NCBI RefSeq assembly: GCF_011761345.1
Contig: NZ_JAASRY010000002.1
Location: 124,001-188,000, forward strand
Length of the DNA: 64,000 nucleotides
Reading direction: 5' to 3'
Source: Thalassobacillus devorans
Lineage (GTDB): Bacteria; Bacillota; Bacilli; Bacillales; Halobacillaceae
A program made the translations under genes and the position numbers. Under the pieces are notes generated by a model. That model searched no databases, was not told the origin of the DNA, and saw only the letters and a program-made list of their open reading frames with translations. Every line of letters begins with the position of its first letter. The first letter of the stretch is position 1. Below are positions 25,901-33,151 of the stretch, one piece after another.

Positions 25901-27140
25901 AGAGCAGTTAAAAGCTTTCCAGGCTGACTATCGCCTGCCTGTCAGCGGCATCGCAGATGAGAAGACGATGATTGAATTGGAGAAAGCCGCAGCTGCGTCC
26001 CGAGAGGTATACACGTACACAGAATCTGATTATTCCCTGGATGAAGCACTTGATATCCAAATGAACCAATTGCAGCAGACCGATAAATATCGCAATGATC
26101 CTGCATATGTACATGGAAGCTATTTGGATATTACCCAATCCGGTGCCATTTCAGGAGATAGTGTAAATGTGCGTACCGCTCCAGAGTTTGGCAACAATGT
26201 CTATGCCACGCTCCGAAGAGGAACAGCAATCAATATCCAGGGCACTGTCGAGGGAGCGCAATATGATGGCAGCACCAAATGGTATAAGTTTACCTATAAT
26301 GATGAAACATTATATGCTCACTCCTCTCTAGTAGATCCGGATGTGATTACCGGGGAAACTACTGCAAAAGTGAATGTGCGTTCTGGTGCTGGCACAGGTT
26401 ATCATGTCTTTGGTCAGCTTTCGGGTGGGTCCCAGGTAACTATCTATGGCCAGGAAGGAAACTGGTATGAAATAAGTTATAAGACATGGAGAAACCCAAC
26501 GGAAGAAGATGTAGAAAAGTACTTGAATCCAGATAACAATGACATTTTCCAACACCTGGAGCTTTCTTCCAGCGTTGATGTCAGTGCGGAGGAGTTAAAT
26601 AACGTACTGGATGGCAAAGGCGTATTGGAAGGGAAAGCACAGGCATTCATTGATGCAGCAGCAGAACACCGTGTCAACGAAATTTATCTGATTTCCCATG
26701 CCTTGCTGGAAACGGGACATGGCACTTCCAGTCTCGCTACCGGTATTGAAGTAGGGAAGGACAGTAATGGAAAAGAGATATTGGTCACCAGTAACAACCG
26801 TGATCAACTGACTGACATTCAAACTGTATTCAACATGTTCGGTATCGGTGCCATCGATGGAGATGCCCACCGCGCAGGAGCAGTCAAAGCTTATCAGGAA
26901 GGCTGGTTCTCTCCTGAAAAGGCAATTGTCGGCGGTGCAAAATTCATCGGTGAGCGTTATGTGCATAATAGATACAACCAGAATACGCTCTACAAAATGC
27001 GCTGGAATCCTGTCAATCCAGGATACCCGCAATATGCTACCGATATTGCCTGGGCAACCAAGCAGGTGACAAATATCAAGAATATGTATGATCTGTTGGA
27101 TGATCCATTATTTAAATTCAATATTTCGCAGTACAGGTAA
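22926..27140 (+). CDS. Secreted GH73-type glucosaminidase with acidic region, twelve peptidoglycan-binding repeats and SH3b domains
   Basis: A 1404-residue autolysin hydrolysing the glycan strand, similar in its C-terminus to LytD. The GTG at 22926 follows GGGAGGTGAAACTAAA, almost identical to the start region of the amidase gene. Order: signal peptide (~1-29), a Glu/Asp/Thr-rich stretch to ~190, twelve ~69-residue PG_binding_1 repeats (~198-1025), a spacer, two SH3b domains (with VNVRTAPEFG and VNVRSGAGTGYHV), and a glucosaminidase domain with catalytic Glu1262 in HALLETGHGTS and the late tyrosine motif NTLYKMRWNP. Secretion and wall localisation follow from the signal peptide and repeats. 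Twelve copies would give very tight wall binding; expression alongside the amidase is likely. Confidence 0.93.
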   Translation: MILRNSIILSIALLFSVINFSQHTAEAATDPANGQKEAEEDVDNQDTYSTESTDQEQDTEADDAEESESATEDTEGETEDSQEETNSTEDDAASEKTNEEDTEATDDAATEETDTETTGDEADAEEEETTAPESETEESTDGSEAKESSDDAETDLEEETDQDAEEELQEDSEKEAEEEEASEEMGMQSFSVQSSHSFQEGDSHEDIAEMKEKLNAIGFSGIRVTNYYGSYTAKRVEDFQANYRLPVTGVADQATLDKLDEVYNSPFQVGERHAETSTMKERLNAIGFGGIIISDYYGGFTEKRVKQFQDFYGMEPNGIADNLTRTRIKQIYEVGYEQGHKHSTISEMKEKLNHIGFGGIIVSDYYGSFTAKRVSQFQEYYGLNATGKANVTTLNKLDEIYNSPFQKGERHDDTVALKRDLNRLGFGDITVTRLFGSYTEKKLKQFQEYYGLRDTGIADEVTWAKIDEVLATPYQEGNHHEDMVDLKNDLNRLGYGPITVTTLYGAYTAKQVRKFQENHDLAVNGMIDEVTLAKLNSIMSEGFQQGDRHPAMIELKRNLNEIGFGQITVTELFGNYTEKKVKQFQEYYGLEADGNVDEEVFDKIDEILASPFQAGGKDDAIIPFKHKLNWLNYGNITVTDYFGSYTAEKVEDFQEDQGLPVSGIADYKTRAKLDELFSGIFQEGGSHENISEMKKLLNNTGFGGIRTTDYYGSFTAKRVSQFQEYYGLEATGKADVETLNKIKEVASSPFQEGARHEDTIVLHENLNRLGFGELPASDLYDSLTEEKVIEFQEYYGLRTTGIADEPTWAKMDEILSSPFQEGERHEDTILLKENLNELQFGKISVTTYFGSYTTEQVEKFQEYYGLVVNGIVDGPTWAKMDEVLSSPFQEGQRHEDTPELKEKLNRLGFGNIKTTTLYGSYMKQKVTDFQSYYGLNAHGIADEPTWNKIEEILSLPLQVGNSHEDVKKIKDALNKLGYGQQEVDIAFDETTEEQLKAFQADYRLPVSGIADEKTMIELEKAAAASREVYTYTESDYSLDEALDIQMNQLQQTDKYRNDPAYVHGSYLDITQSGAISGDSVNVRTAPEFGNNVYATLRRGTAINIQGTVEGAQYDGSTKWYKFTYNDETLYAHSSLVDPDVITGETTAKVNVRSGAGTGYHVFGQLSGGSQVTIYGQEGNWYEISYKTWRNPTEEDVEKYLNPDNNDIFQHLELSSSVDVSAEELNNVLDGKGVLEGKAQAFIDAAAEHRVNEIYLISHALLETGHGTSSLATGIEVGKDSNGKEILVTSNNRDQLTDIQTVFNMFGIGAIDGDAHRAGAVKAYQEGWFSPEKAIVGGAKFIGERYVHNRYNQNTLYKMRWNPVNPGYPQYATDIAWATKQVTNIKNMYDLLDDPLFKFNISQYR
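23517..26000 (+). repeat. Twelve tandem ~207-bp repeats encoding PG_binding_1 modules
   Basis: Units follow one another with hardly any linker, most beginning FQ-x-G-x-x-H-E-D and containing a LNxLGFG...GSYTxxxVxxFQEYYGL core. The twelfth unit is the most divergent. Units 3 and 8, and units 4, 9 and 10, resemble each other most by eye, suggesting block duplication. Confidence 0.85.
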
Positions 27141-27147
27141 AACTAAC

Positions 27148-27180
27148 GTCCAGTCTCTCTCGAGAGAGGCTGGACTTTTT
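27148..27180 (+). terminator. Terminator after the glucosaminidase gene
   Basis: GTCCAG-T-CTCTCTC pairs with GAGAGAG-G-CTGGAC, followed by five T. Confidence 0.85.
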
Positions 27181-27235
27181 ACATGGTTCCTAGTTATCAA
27201 TCTTCTTAATTACTGGTGAATTGGTAAAAGTTGCA

Positions 27236-27264
27236 TTGACTGCCATCTATTGTTCTTTTAGACT
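27236..27264 (+). promoter_or_regulatory. Candidate sigma-A promoter
   Basis: TTGACT at 27236-27241 and TAGACT at 27259-27264 are 17 bp apart. The implied transcript start would be only ~10 bases from the ATG at 27282, so either the promoter or that start codon may be wrong. Confidence 0.35.
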
Positions 27265-27281
27265 CGAAATGGAATTCACTA

Positions 27282-28604
27282 ATGGGGGAGACAAATCTAG
27301 CAGAGGATGTGAAGTGGATAATGGCAAGTGATGCACTAATTGAAGAGCTTTCTGAAACTGGAGAAAATAATGAGATAAGGAATAACCCTGTTGCTTTACA
27401 TACGCTGACGGAAGGTATGCACCATGATGACATCAAAGAATTCAAATTGAAATTGAATTGGCTCGGTTACGGCAAGAGTAAAATCACGCCGAAATTCGGC
27501 CCCTATTTCAAAGAGCAAGTGATGAAGTTCCAATCGGATTACCAGTTACCGATAACCGGGAAGATCGATGAAGAGACGAAAGAAAAGATAGATAGTGTCC
27601 TGCTGCAATTGGATAGCCTTGACCACGAAGAAGATCGATTACAACTGCTTGCCAATACGCTGGAAAGATTGGGATTTGGTGAAGCGCTGGAAACATCTTC
27701 CCCCGATAAGCAACGAATTGAGGCTTCTATCAGAAACTTTCAAAGCTATTATCATTTGGAATCTACAGGGAATGTCAATGCTGAAACTTTCGGCAAAATG
27801 AAGACATTGCTATTAAGCCCATACCAACTGGGAGAGAAGAATGAGAATATTATAAAGCTGAAGCAGAAGTTGAATGCCTTAGGCTATGGACGGTTGAAAG
27901 TAACCAGCAAGTTCGGTTCCCTCATGGAGAAGAAGCTGAAGAAATTCCAGCAGGATTATGGCCTTCCTGTCAGTGGGATTGCAGATGAAATCACCATAAG
28001 CAAAATGAAGCTGGCACAGCAGGTGAAAGAGCGGGTAACTTATAGCAATTATGACGTTTCCTTAAAGGATGCGGTAAAACAGAAGCAGGAAACAATGCAA
28101 GATGACGTAATGAGCCGACTGGATCCGAATAACTTTATCAACGACAGTAAGAAGAAGTTTTATTTTGTAGACTTATTCCGTTCCAATGTTGCAGGCTCTA
28201 TTTCAACCCTTAACAAGCTTTTGGAATCGGACGATCGTTTGAAAGGAAAAGGGCAGACGATCGTGGAAGCAGCTGATCGATGGAATATCAATGAATTATT
28301 TCTTCTTACTCATGCCCTTTACCCAATTCACCCTGAAACGTATTTAGGGGAGGGCGATGATATTTCGGATTGGACGAGAAAGGTAAAGAGCCACTATGAC
28401 TCCAGCCAAAATACGCTCTATAAAATGTATTGCAACCCAGAGGAAATTCAGGAAGGAAACGCCCAGGATGATACAGATGTGGAATGGGTAACGAAGCAAA
28501 TGGAAAATTTATATCAACTTTATCAAGCACTGGATACTTATACCTTGTACCTGGAAATCCCCGTCTATAGGGATCGTCCTGTTGAAAAATATATCCGGGG
28601 ATAA
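27282..28604 (+). CDS. Peptidoglycan-binding-repeat protein with inactive glucosaminidase-like domain, no signal peptide
   Basis: A 440-residue relative of the glucosaminidase upstream. Residues ~45-260 hold two good and one divergent PG_binding_1 repeats (LNWLGYGKSKITPKFG, LNALGYGRLKVTSKFG). The C-terminal ~200 residues align with the GH73 region: LDPNNFIND, LFRSNV, NELFLLTHAL, NTLYKMYCNP. Where the active enzyme has HALLETGHGTS this protein reads HALYPIHPETYLG, so the catalytic Glu is lost. The first 40 residues are hydrophilic with no signal peptide or membrane anchor. The start is uncertain: ATG 27282 has a weak ribosome site and ATG 27321 is an alternative. It is probably a non-enzymatic binder or regulator, or leaves the cell by another route. 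Its nearest relative is the next gene. Confidence 0.75.
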   Translation: MGETNLAEDVKWIMASDALIEELSETGENNEIRNNPVALHTLTEGMHHDDIKEFKLKLNWLGYGKSKITPKFGPYFKEQVMKFQSDYQLPITGKIDEETKEKIDSVLLQLDSLDHEEDRLQLLANTLERLGFGEALETSSPDKQRIEASIRNFQSYYHLESTGNVNAETFGKMKTLLLSPYQLGEKNENIIKLKQKLNALGYGRLKVTSKFGSLMEKKLKKFQQDYGLPVSGIADEITISKMKLAQQVKERVTYSNYDVSLKDAVKQKQETMQDDVMSRLDPNNFINDSKKKFYFVDLFRSNVAGSISTLNKLLESDDRLKGKGQTIVEAADRWNINELFLLTHALYPIHPETYLGEGDDISDWTRKVKSHYDSSQNTLYKMYCNPEEIQEGNAQDDTDVEWVTKQMENLYQLYQALDTYTLYLEIPVYRDRPVEKYIRG

Positions 28605-28611
28605 AACAAAA

Positions 28612-28652
28612 GCTTTCCGAACTACTTGTCAGTAGTTTGGAAGGCCTTTTTT
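28612..28652 (+). terminator. Terminator
   Basis: GCTTTCCGAACTACT pairs with AGTAGTTTGGAAGGC around TGTC, followed by six T. Confidence 0.85.
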
Positions 28653-28803
28653 ATTGGCGGATTATTCCTTATCTATGTAAGTGATGGTAATTGTCCTGCT
28701 CATATTGATTCATCTTTGGGATTCTTTTACACTGAACGACGTAAACAAACGAATCATGTCGAATGATTTTCATAGATGAAAAAGAGCGGGAGAGGTGTTT
28801 TAC

Positions 28804-30075
28804 ATGGCGATGGAAAGCAGGGATTTGTTTGGGAATCCTGTAAGATATACAGCTGGTGAAGTCACGATTGAGCCTGATTCTTCCTACCTGCTTAAAGAAG
28901 GGATGGCCCATAGGGATCTGGTAGAAGCAAAAATGAAACTGAACTGGCTTGGCTATGGGAAAAGTAAGATTACTACTAAGTTCGGGGGGTATTTTAAGGA
29001 ACAAGTCATGAAGTTTCAAGCAGATCATGAGTTAGCAGCAACAGGGATGGTTGATTACCGGACGAACAGAAAAATCACGGAAGTGTTTAGAGCAGCTTTT
29101 CGCCCGGATAATAACTATAAAAGGATTAGTAGATTCAAGTCAGCATTAGAACGTCTCGGCTTCGGAGAGATAGTCGATAAAGCCCACCTTGAAAGATGTT
29201 TAATGGATTTTCAAAAACACTACCAATTAAAAGTAACAGGCTCTCTCGATTTTGTAACTTTCTCTAAAATGAATGATATTCTTTCATGCTCTTACCAAAC
29301 TGGTGAAGAGCACCAGGAAGTTATCACATTGAAGAGTAAGTTGAATTCTCTAGGCTATGGAAGGATACAATTAACGCCTAAGTTCGGTAAAAAAACAGAG
29401 CGGATGGTAAAGAAATTCCAGGCGGATTATGGCCTGCCTGTCAGTGGGATTGTTGATGAAATTACAATGGATAAGTTAACGACCGCGCAAAAAATAAAAG
29501 AAAAAGTGACATACAGCAGGTATGACATTACCTTTGAGGAAGTACTCAAGAAGCAGCCGATTAGCGAAGCGGGTATGGATAATCATCCGATCATGCTTAA
29601 CCCGAATAACTTTGTAAATGATGAAAAGATGAAATTTCTTTTTATTGATTTATTCCGTTCAAATGTTACAGTTGCTTCTGAACTTAATAAACTGCTCGAT
29701 GGAAAAGGGATCCTGGAAGGGGAAGGACAGCTATTTATGGAAATTGCAAAAGCAAGGAATATCAATGAATTGTTCCTTGTTTCCCATGTGTTGAAAAATG
29801 GCAATGTTATCCCGGACAGCGATTTAGAAGCAGTTATAATCAATGAAGCGAAGCTCCTTCAAGAGGAGTATGGTACTTCCAATAATACGTTATATAAAAT
29901 ATATTTCGATCCGGCTAATCTTTATGGCCAAGTTGCAACAGGCAAGGACATTAATTGGCTGACCAATCAATTGGAAGTCCTGTATGAAATGTATCAAACA
30001 CTGGATTCTTATACGTTATATTTAGAAATACCGGTATTCAAAGACCGTCCCGCTGAAAAATATATCCGCGGGTAA
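28804..30075 (+). CDS. Second peptidoglycan-binding-repeat pseudo-glucosaminidase, no signal peptide
   Basis: A 423-residue paralogue of the preceding gene. The ATG at 28804 follows GGGAGAGG with good spacing; the in-frame GTG at 28795 overlaps that site. PG_binding_1 repeats contain LNWLGYGKSKITTKFG and LNSLGYGRIQLTPKFG, with a degenerate unit between. The C-terminal glucosaminidase-like region keeps PNNFVND, LFRSNV, LLDGKGILEGEGQLF and NELFLVSHVL, but LETGHG is replaced by KNGNVIPDSDLE, removing the catalytic Glu. Both paralogues end in an almost identical segment, RPxEKYIRG. There is no signal peptide. Its own terminator suggests a single-gene unit. Function is unknown; the conserved ending argues for a selected role, not decay. 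Confidence 0.77.
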   Translation: MAMESRDLFGNPVRYTAGEVTIEPDSSYLLKEGMAHRDLVEAKMKLNWLGYGKSKITTKFGGYFKEQVMKFQADHELAATGMVDYRTNRKITEVFRAAFRPDNNYKRISRFKSALERLGFGEIVDKAHLERCLMDFQKHYQLKVTGSLDFVTFSKMNDILSCSYQTGEEHQEVITLKSKLNSLGYGRIQLTPKFGKKTERMVKKFQADYGLPVSGIVDEITMDKLTTAQKIKEKVTYSRYDITFEEVLKKQPISEAGMDNHPIMLNPNNFVNDEKMKFLFIDLFRSNVTVASELNKLLDGKGILEGEGQLFMEIAKARNINELFLVSHVLKNGNVIPDSDLEAVIINEAKLLQEEYGTSNNTLYKIYFDPANLYGQVATGKDINWLTNQLEVLYEMYQTLDSYTLYLEIPVFKDRPAEKYIRG

Positions 30076-30083
30076 CCAAAAAG

Positions 30084-30132
30084 AAGAACCCTGTACTATC
30101 GAGGAAAATTCTCCTATAGGCAGGGTTCTTTT
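30084..30132 (+). terminator. Terminator
   Basis: AAGAACCCTG pairs with CAGGGTTCTT around a ~29-base loop with an inner GAGGA/TCCTA pairing; followed by TTAAAAA, so the T-tract is short. Confidence 0.6.
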
Positions 30133-30184
30133 AAAAATACATAGAATGGAATATTAAAATCATGGAACAATTCCATAACAGAAG

Positions 30185-30212
30185 TTATTAAGCTGCCATC
30201 GGGTGGTATAAT
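30185..30212 (+). promoter_or_regulatory. Extended -10 promoter
   Basis: TGGTATAAT at 30204-30212 gives a perfect -10 with TGn; a weak TTATTA lies 16 bp upstream. It precedes the ATP-grasp gene at 30257. Confidence 0.55.
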
Positions 30213-30256
30213 AAAGCCAATACACGATAATATTTTCAGAAAAAGAGGTAGTAATT

Positions 30257-31441
30257 ATGTTAGTTGGTTATATGAGACGTGCTGAAAATCCCCCCTTCAT
30301 AGCTAAAATTACGGCTGTCATGTGTCATTATTATGGGTTTGAACTTATCTACATGAGGCCGAAGGATATTGATATGGCTAATCATACTGTGAAGGGCAGG
30401 ATGTATATCAATAATAAATGGGTGAAGGTAACCAAAGACCTCCCTGATTTAATGGATATCTCTGCCTATTGTTTTAAGAAAGAAACCAGAGATTTGATGG
30501 AGTATTTAAGAAAGAATACTCGCCTTACATTTGATAAAAAGAATGCCCTTAATAAGGCAAAGTTACAAAGAGAGCTCGCTAAAGACGAAGAATTTTCGCA
30601 TTTAGTTATCCCTACAGCCAGAGCAAAAACGTTCGAGGATGTGGAATCATTCCTCGATAAGTATCCTGCGATGGTGATGAAGCCTGTCTTTGGACAACAA
30701 GGAAAAGGGATCTATATCGTGAAGCGGGAAGGGGAAGAATATGTCCTTGGCTATCAAAAAGAAGAGCAGCGGCTGACCCGTGAGGAACTGGAAAAGCATT
30801 TTCAAACGAATATTTCAGGGAAAAATTATATCCTGCAAAAATACATTACCTCGCGGTCCAAAGCTGGTGATCCATTTGACTGCAGAATCCATGTGCAAAA
30901 GAATCGTAATGGAAAATGGCAGGTCGCAAAAAAATATATAAGGATCGGCATCGGCCAGAAGGTTATGTCCAACGTCAATCAAGGCGGCGGGATCAGTGAT
31001 ACGAAGCCTTTCCTGAAAGCTAATTTTGATGATAAATGGAAAGAGATCGAGGGTAACCTGAATGAGTTAGGGGAGACCCTGCCTTACAAAATTGAACAGC
31101 TCAAAAAGACCCCGACGATGTCAATTGGCTTTGATGTCGCTATTGATAAAAGCGGCGACTTATATCTATTTGAATCAAACGGGGCACCTAATACAACGCC
31201 GTTGGTCGCTCACGCTGCATTATTGAATGTAGAATACTATACGTATATCCGGGATAAGGAACTGGACGCAGTCGTTTCAGAACCTGAGAGGCAGCATTCG
31301 GACTCAGACCTGGAAATGGAGAGACTGAAGGTGAATAACGAACAGTTGGAAAAAAGGATGCGAACTATGGAACAAAGCACGTCCTGGCGAGTTACTGCTC
31401 CCCTGCGTATGCTTGGTAAACTTTTAAAGAATAATAAGTAG
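30257..31441 (+). CDS. YheCD-type ATP-grasp protein with coiled-coil and SWRxTxPLR tail
   Basis: A 394-residue member of the YheC/YheD ATP-grasp family. It begins LVGYMRRAENPPFIAKIT, close to residues ~113 onward of the fusion at 17344, but lacks the acylphosphatase domain. ATP-grasp motifs are MVMKPVFGQQGKGIYIV, GDPFDCRIHVQKNRNGKW, IRIGIGQKVMSNVNQGGG and LFESNGAPN. After ~residue 345 come a short coiled coil and the tail STSWRVTAPLRMLGKLL. A GAGGTAG ribosome site precedes the ATG. It stands alone between terminators, yet the shared tail ties it functionally to the ligases at 12.5-18.9 kb. The substrate is unknown. Confidence 0.83.
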   Translation: MLVGYMRRAENPPFIAKITAVMCHYYGFELIYMRPKDIDMANHTVKGRMYINNKWVKVTKDLPDLMDISAYCFKKETRDLMEYLRKNTRLTFDKKNALNKAKLQRELAKDEEFSHLVIPTARAKTFEDVESFLDKYPAMVMKPVFGQQGKGIYIVKREGEEYVLGYQKEEQRLTREELEKHFQTNISGKNYILQKYITSRSKAGDPFDCRIHVQKNRNGKWQVAKKYIRIGIGQKVMSNVNQGGGISDTKPFLKANFDDKWKEIEGNLNELGETLPYKIEQLKKTPTMSIGFDVAIDKSGDLYLFESNGAPNTTPLVAHAALLNVEYYTYIRDKELDAVVSEPERQHSDSDLEMERLKVNNEQLEKRMRTMEQSTSWRVTAPLRMLGKLLKNNK

Positions 31442-31444
31442 ATA

Positions 31445-31482
31445 AAAAGCAGCCAATCTTCAAAAAGATTGGCTGCTTTTTT
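31445..31482. terminator. Bidirectional terminator
   Basis: AAAAGCAGCCAATCTT and its exact inverted copy flank CAAA; T-runs on both strands serve the two convergent genes. Confidence 0.88.
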
Positions 31483-31491
31483 AATGAGCTT

Positions 31492-33135
31492 CTATAGCTT
31501 TTCATAGACTTTCCTGCCCCCGATAAAAGTAGCGAGAACGTTGATATTTCTGATTTCCATTGGGTCTACACTTGTTGGGTCTGCATCTAAAACGGCGAAG
31601 TCAGCCAGCTTGCCGACTTCAATGCTCCCTATATCGTCTTCTTCAAAATTCAACTTTGCCCCATCAATGGTCATGGTCCTTAGGGCTTTTAGGGGGCTGA
31701 TACATTGTTCCTTTCCCATGGTTTCACCTTCCATGGATTGGCGATTTACCGCAATCCAAATGGAGAACAATGGAGAAATCGGTGTGATGGGACAATCGGA
31801 ATGGAGTGTATATAACAGTTCTTTTTGGGTTGCCTCTGCTAACGGATTCAGTCGTTCTGTCCTTTCCGGGCCGAGGAAATATTTTTTATGGCGATCTGCC
31901 CAATAATAGACATGATTAATGAAGAAAGAAGCGGCGATATTCAGGTCTTTCATTCGTGACAAGTCTTCTTCACTTGCTGTTTGTACATGTTCGATCCGTT
32001 GCCTGTGGTCATGCTTTGGCTTATGTGTCAGGGCATATTCATAGGCATCAATGATGGATTCAATCGCCCGGTCTCCATTACCGTGAGTGGCTAACCGGAA
32101 CCCTCGTTCATGCAAATCAAGGACTTCATTATTGAATTCATCCTGAGGATGAAGCAGCTCACCTGTTGTTGCCGGATCGGTATGATAGGGTTCGCGGAGT
32201 GCCCCGGTAAATCCTTGAATTGAACCGTCCTGAAAAAGCTTGGCACTGTCCAGCCTGGCTCGACCCTGCGTCCTTTTACGAATAAGCTGGTCCAGATCTT
32301 CAGCTGTAAAGTCCCCGAAATCTGCTTGTTTTTCAAGCAGGTGATGGAGAACCATCAATCGCATTCGGAGGGGGTTTTTACCTGACTCCACGGCTTTGAT
32401 ATGAGCCTCAAATTCTGACATTCCCATATCAAGTCCGACTCCTGCATCAGAGTTGGTGGTAATCCCTTCTGCAAGATAATCTTCTGCTGCTTCCCCGATA
32501 AAGTCTGCTACTTCATCCACGGAAGGGGCGGGGATAGCTGATTGGATAAGAGACAAGGCGGGAAGCTCATATAGGATACCATCGAGTCGTCCATCTTCGT
32601 CTCTGCCCAGACGACCACCGTATGGATCGGCTGTTTCTTCATCGATTCCAGCTAACTCCAAGGCCTTTGAGTTGGCGACTCCAAAATGAACCGAGGTGTG
32701 ACGGATCAATATTGGAATATCGGTGGACACCGAGTCTAGTTCTTTGCGGGTGGGATGCCTGTTTTCCTCCAGCAAGGTATTGTCATAACCCCAGCCAAGC
32801 ACCCATTCGTTATCCGGTGTTTTGTCTATTTGTGCTTTCAATTGTTCGAGAACGTCTGGAATATTACGATTCAATGGTGAACTGCAGTTTGCCTGCTTTC
32901 TGAAGCGGGCGTACATCAAAAGGTGGTTATGGGTATCGATGAAGCCGGGGATCAGTGTGGCGCCATCTAAATCAATAACCTCCGTTTTCTCAGGAATTTC
33001 CTCGATCGCAGGCTCCTTTTCGGGCCATATTTTTACAATCCTGCCATTGGATACGGCAACCGATCCAGCGTGCGTATTTTCTTCATCTAATGTCAGTACT
33101 GCTGCATTTTTAATCAAAAGATCGATATCATTCAA
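31492..33135 (-). CDS. YtcJ-like metal-dependent amidohydrolase
   Basis: A 547-residue member of the amidohydrolase superfamily (Amidohydro_3, YtcJ/exoenzyme-regulatory type) hydrolysing an unidentified amide or cyclic substrate in the cytoplasm. The metal-binding motif is FIDTHNHLL near residue 65; further His-containing motifs are ATHGNGDRAI and RIEHVQ, and the C-terminal composite domain ends ADFAVLDADP. The start is a TTG at 33135 preceded by AAGGAGAG at proper distance. It follows the symporter by 16 bases in one operon, so the symporter may import its substrate. Substrates of this subfamily are poorly known. Confidence 0.85.
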   Translation of the reverse strand: MNDIDLLIKNAAVLTLDEENTHAGSVAVSNGRIVKIWPEKEPAIEEIPEKTEVIDLDGATLIPGFIDTHNHLLMYARFRKQANCSSPLNRNIPDVLEQLKAQIDKTPDNEWVLGWGYDNTLLEENRHPTRKELDSVSTDIPILIRHTSVHFGVANSKALELAGIDEETADPYGGRLGRDEDGRLDGILYELPALSLIQSAIPAPSVDEVADFIGEAAEDYLAEGITTNSDAGVGLDMGMSEFEAHIKAVESGKNPLRMRLMVLHHLLEKQADFGDFTAEDLDQLIRKRTQGRARLDSAKLFQDGSIQGFTGALREPYHTDPATTGELLHPQDEFNNEVLDLHERGFRLATHGNGDRAIESIIDAYEYALTHKPKHDHRQRIEHVQTASEEDLSRMKDLNIAASFFINHVYYWADRHKKYFLGPERTERLNPLAEATQKELLYTLHSDCPITPISPLFSIWIAVNRQSMEGETMGKEQCISPLKALRTMTIDGAKLNFEEDDIGSIEVGKLADFAVLDADPTSVDPMEIRNINVLATFIGGRKVYEKL

Positions 33136-33151
33136 TAGACTTCTCTCCTTG

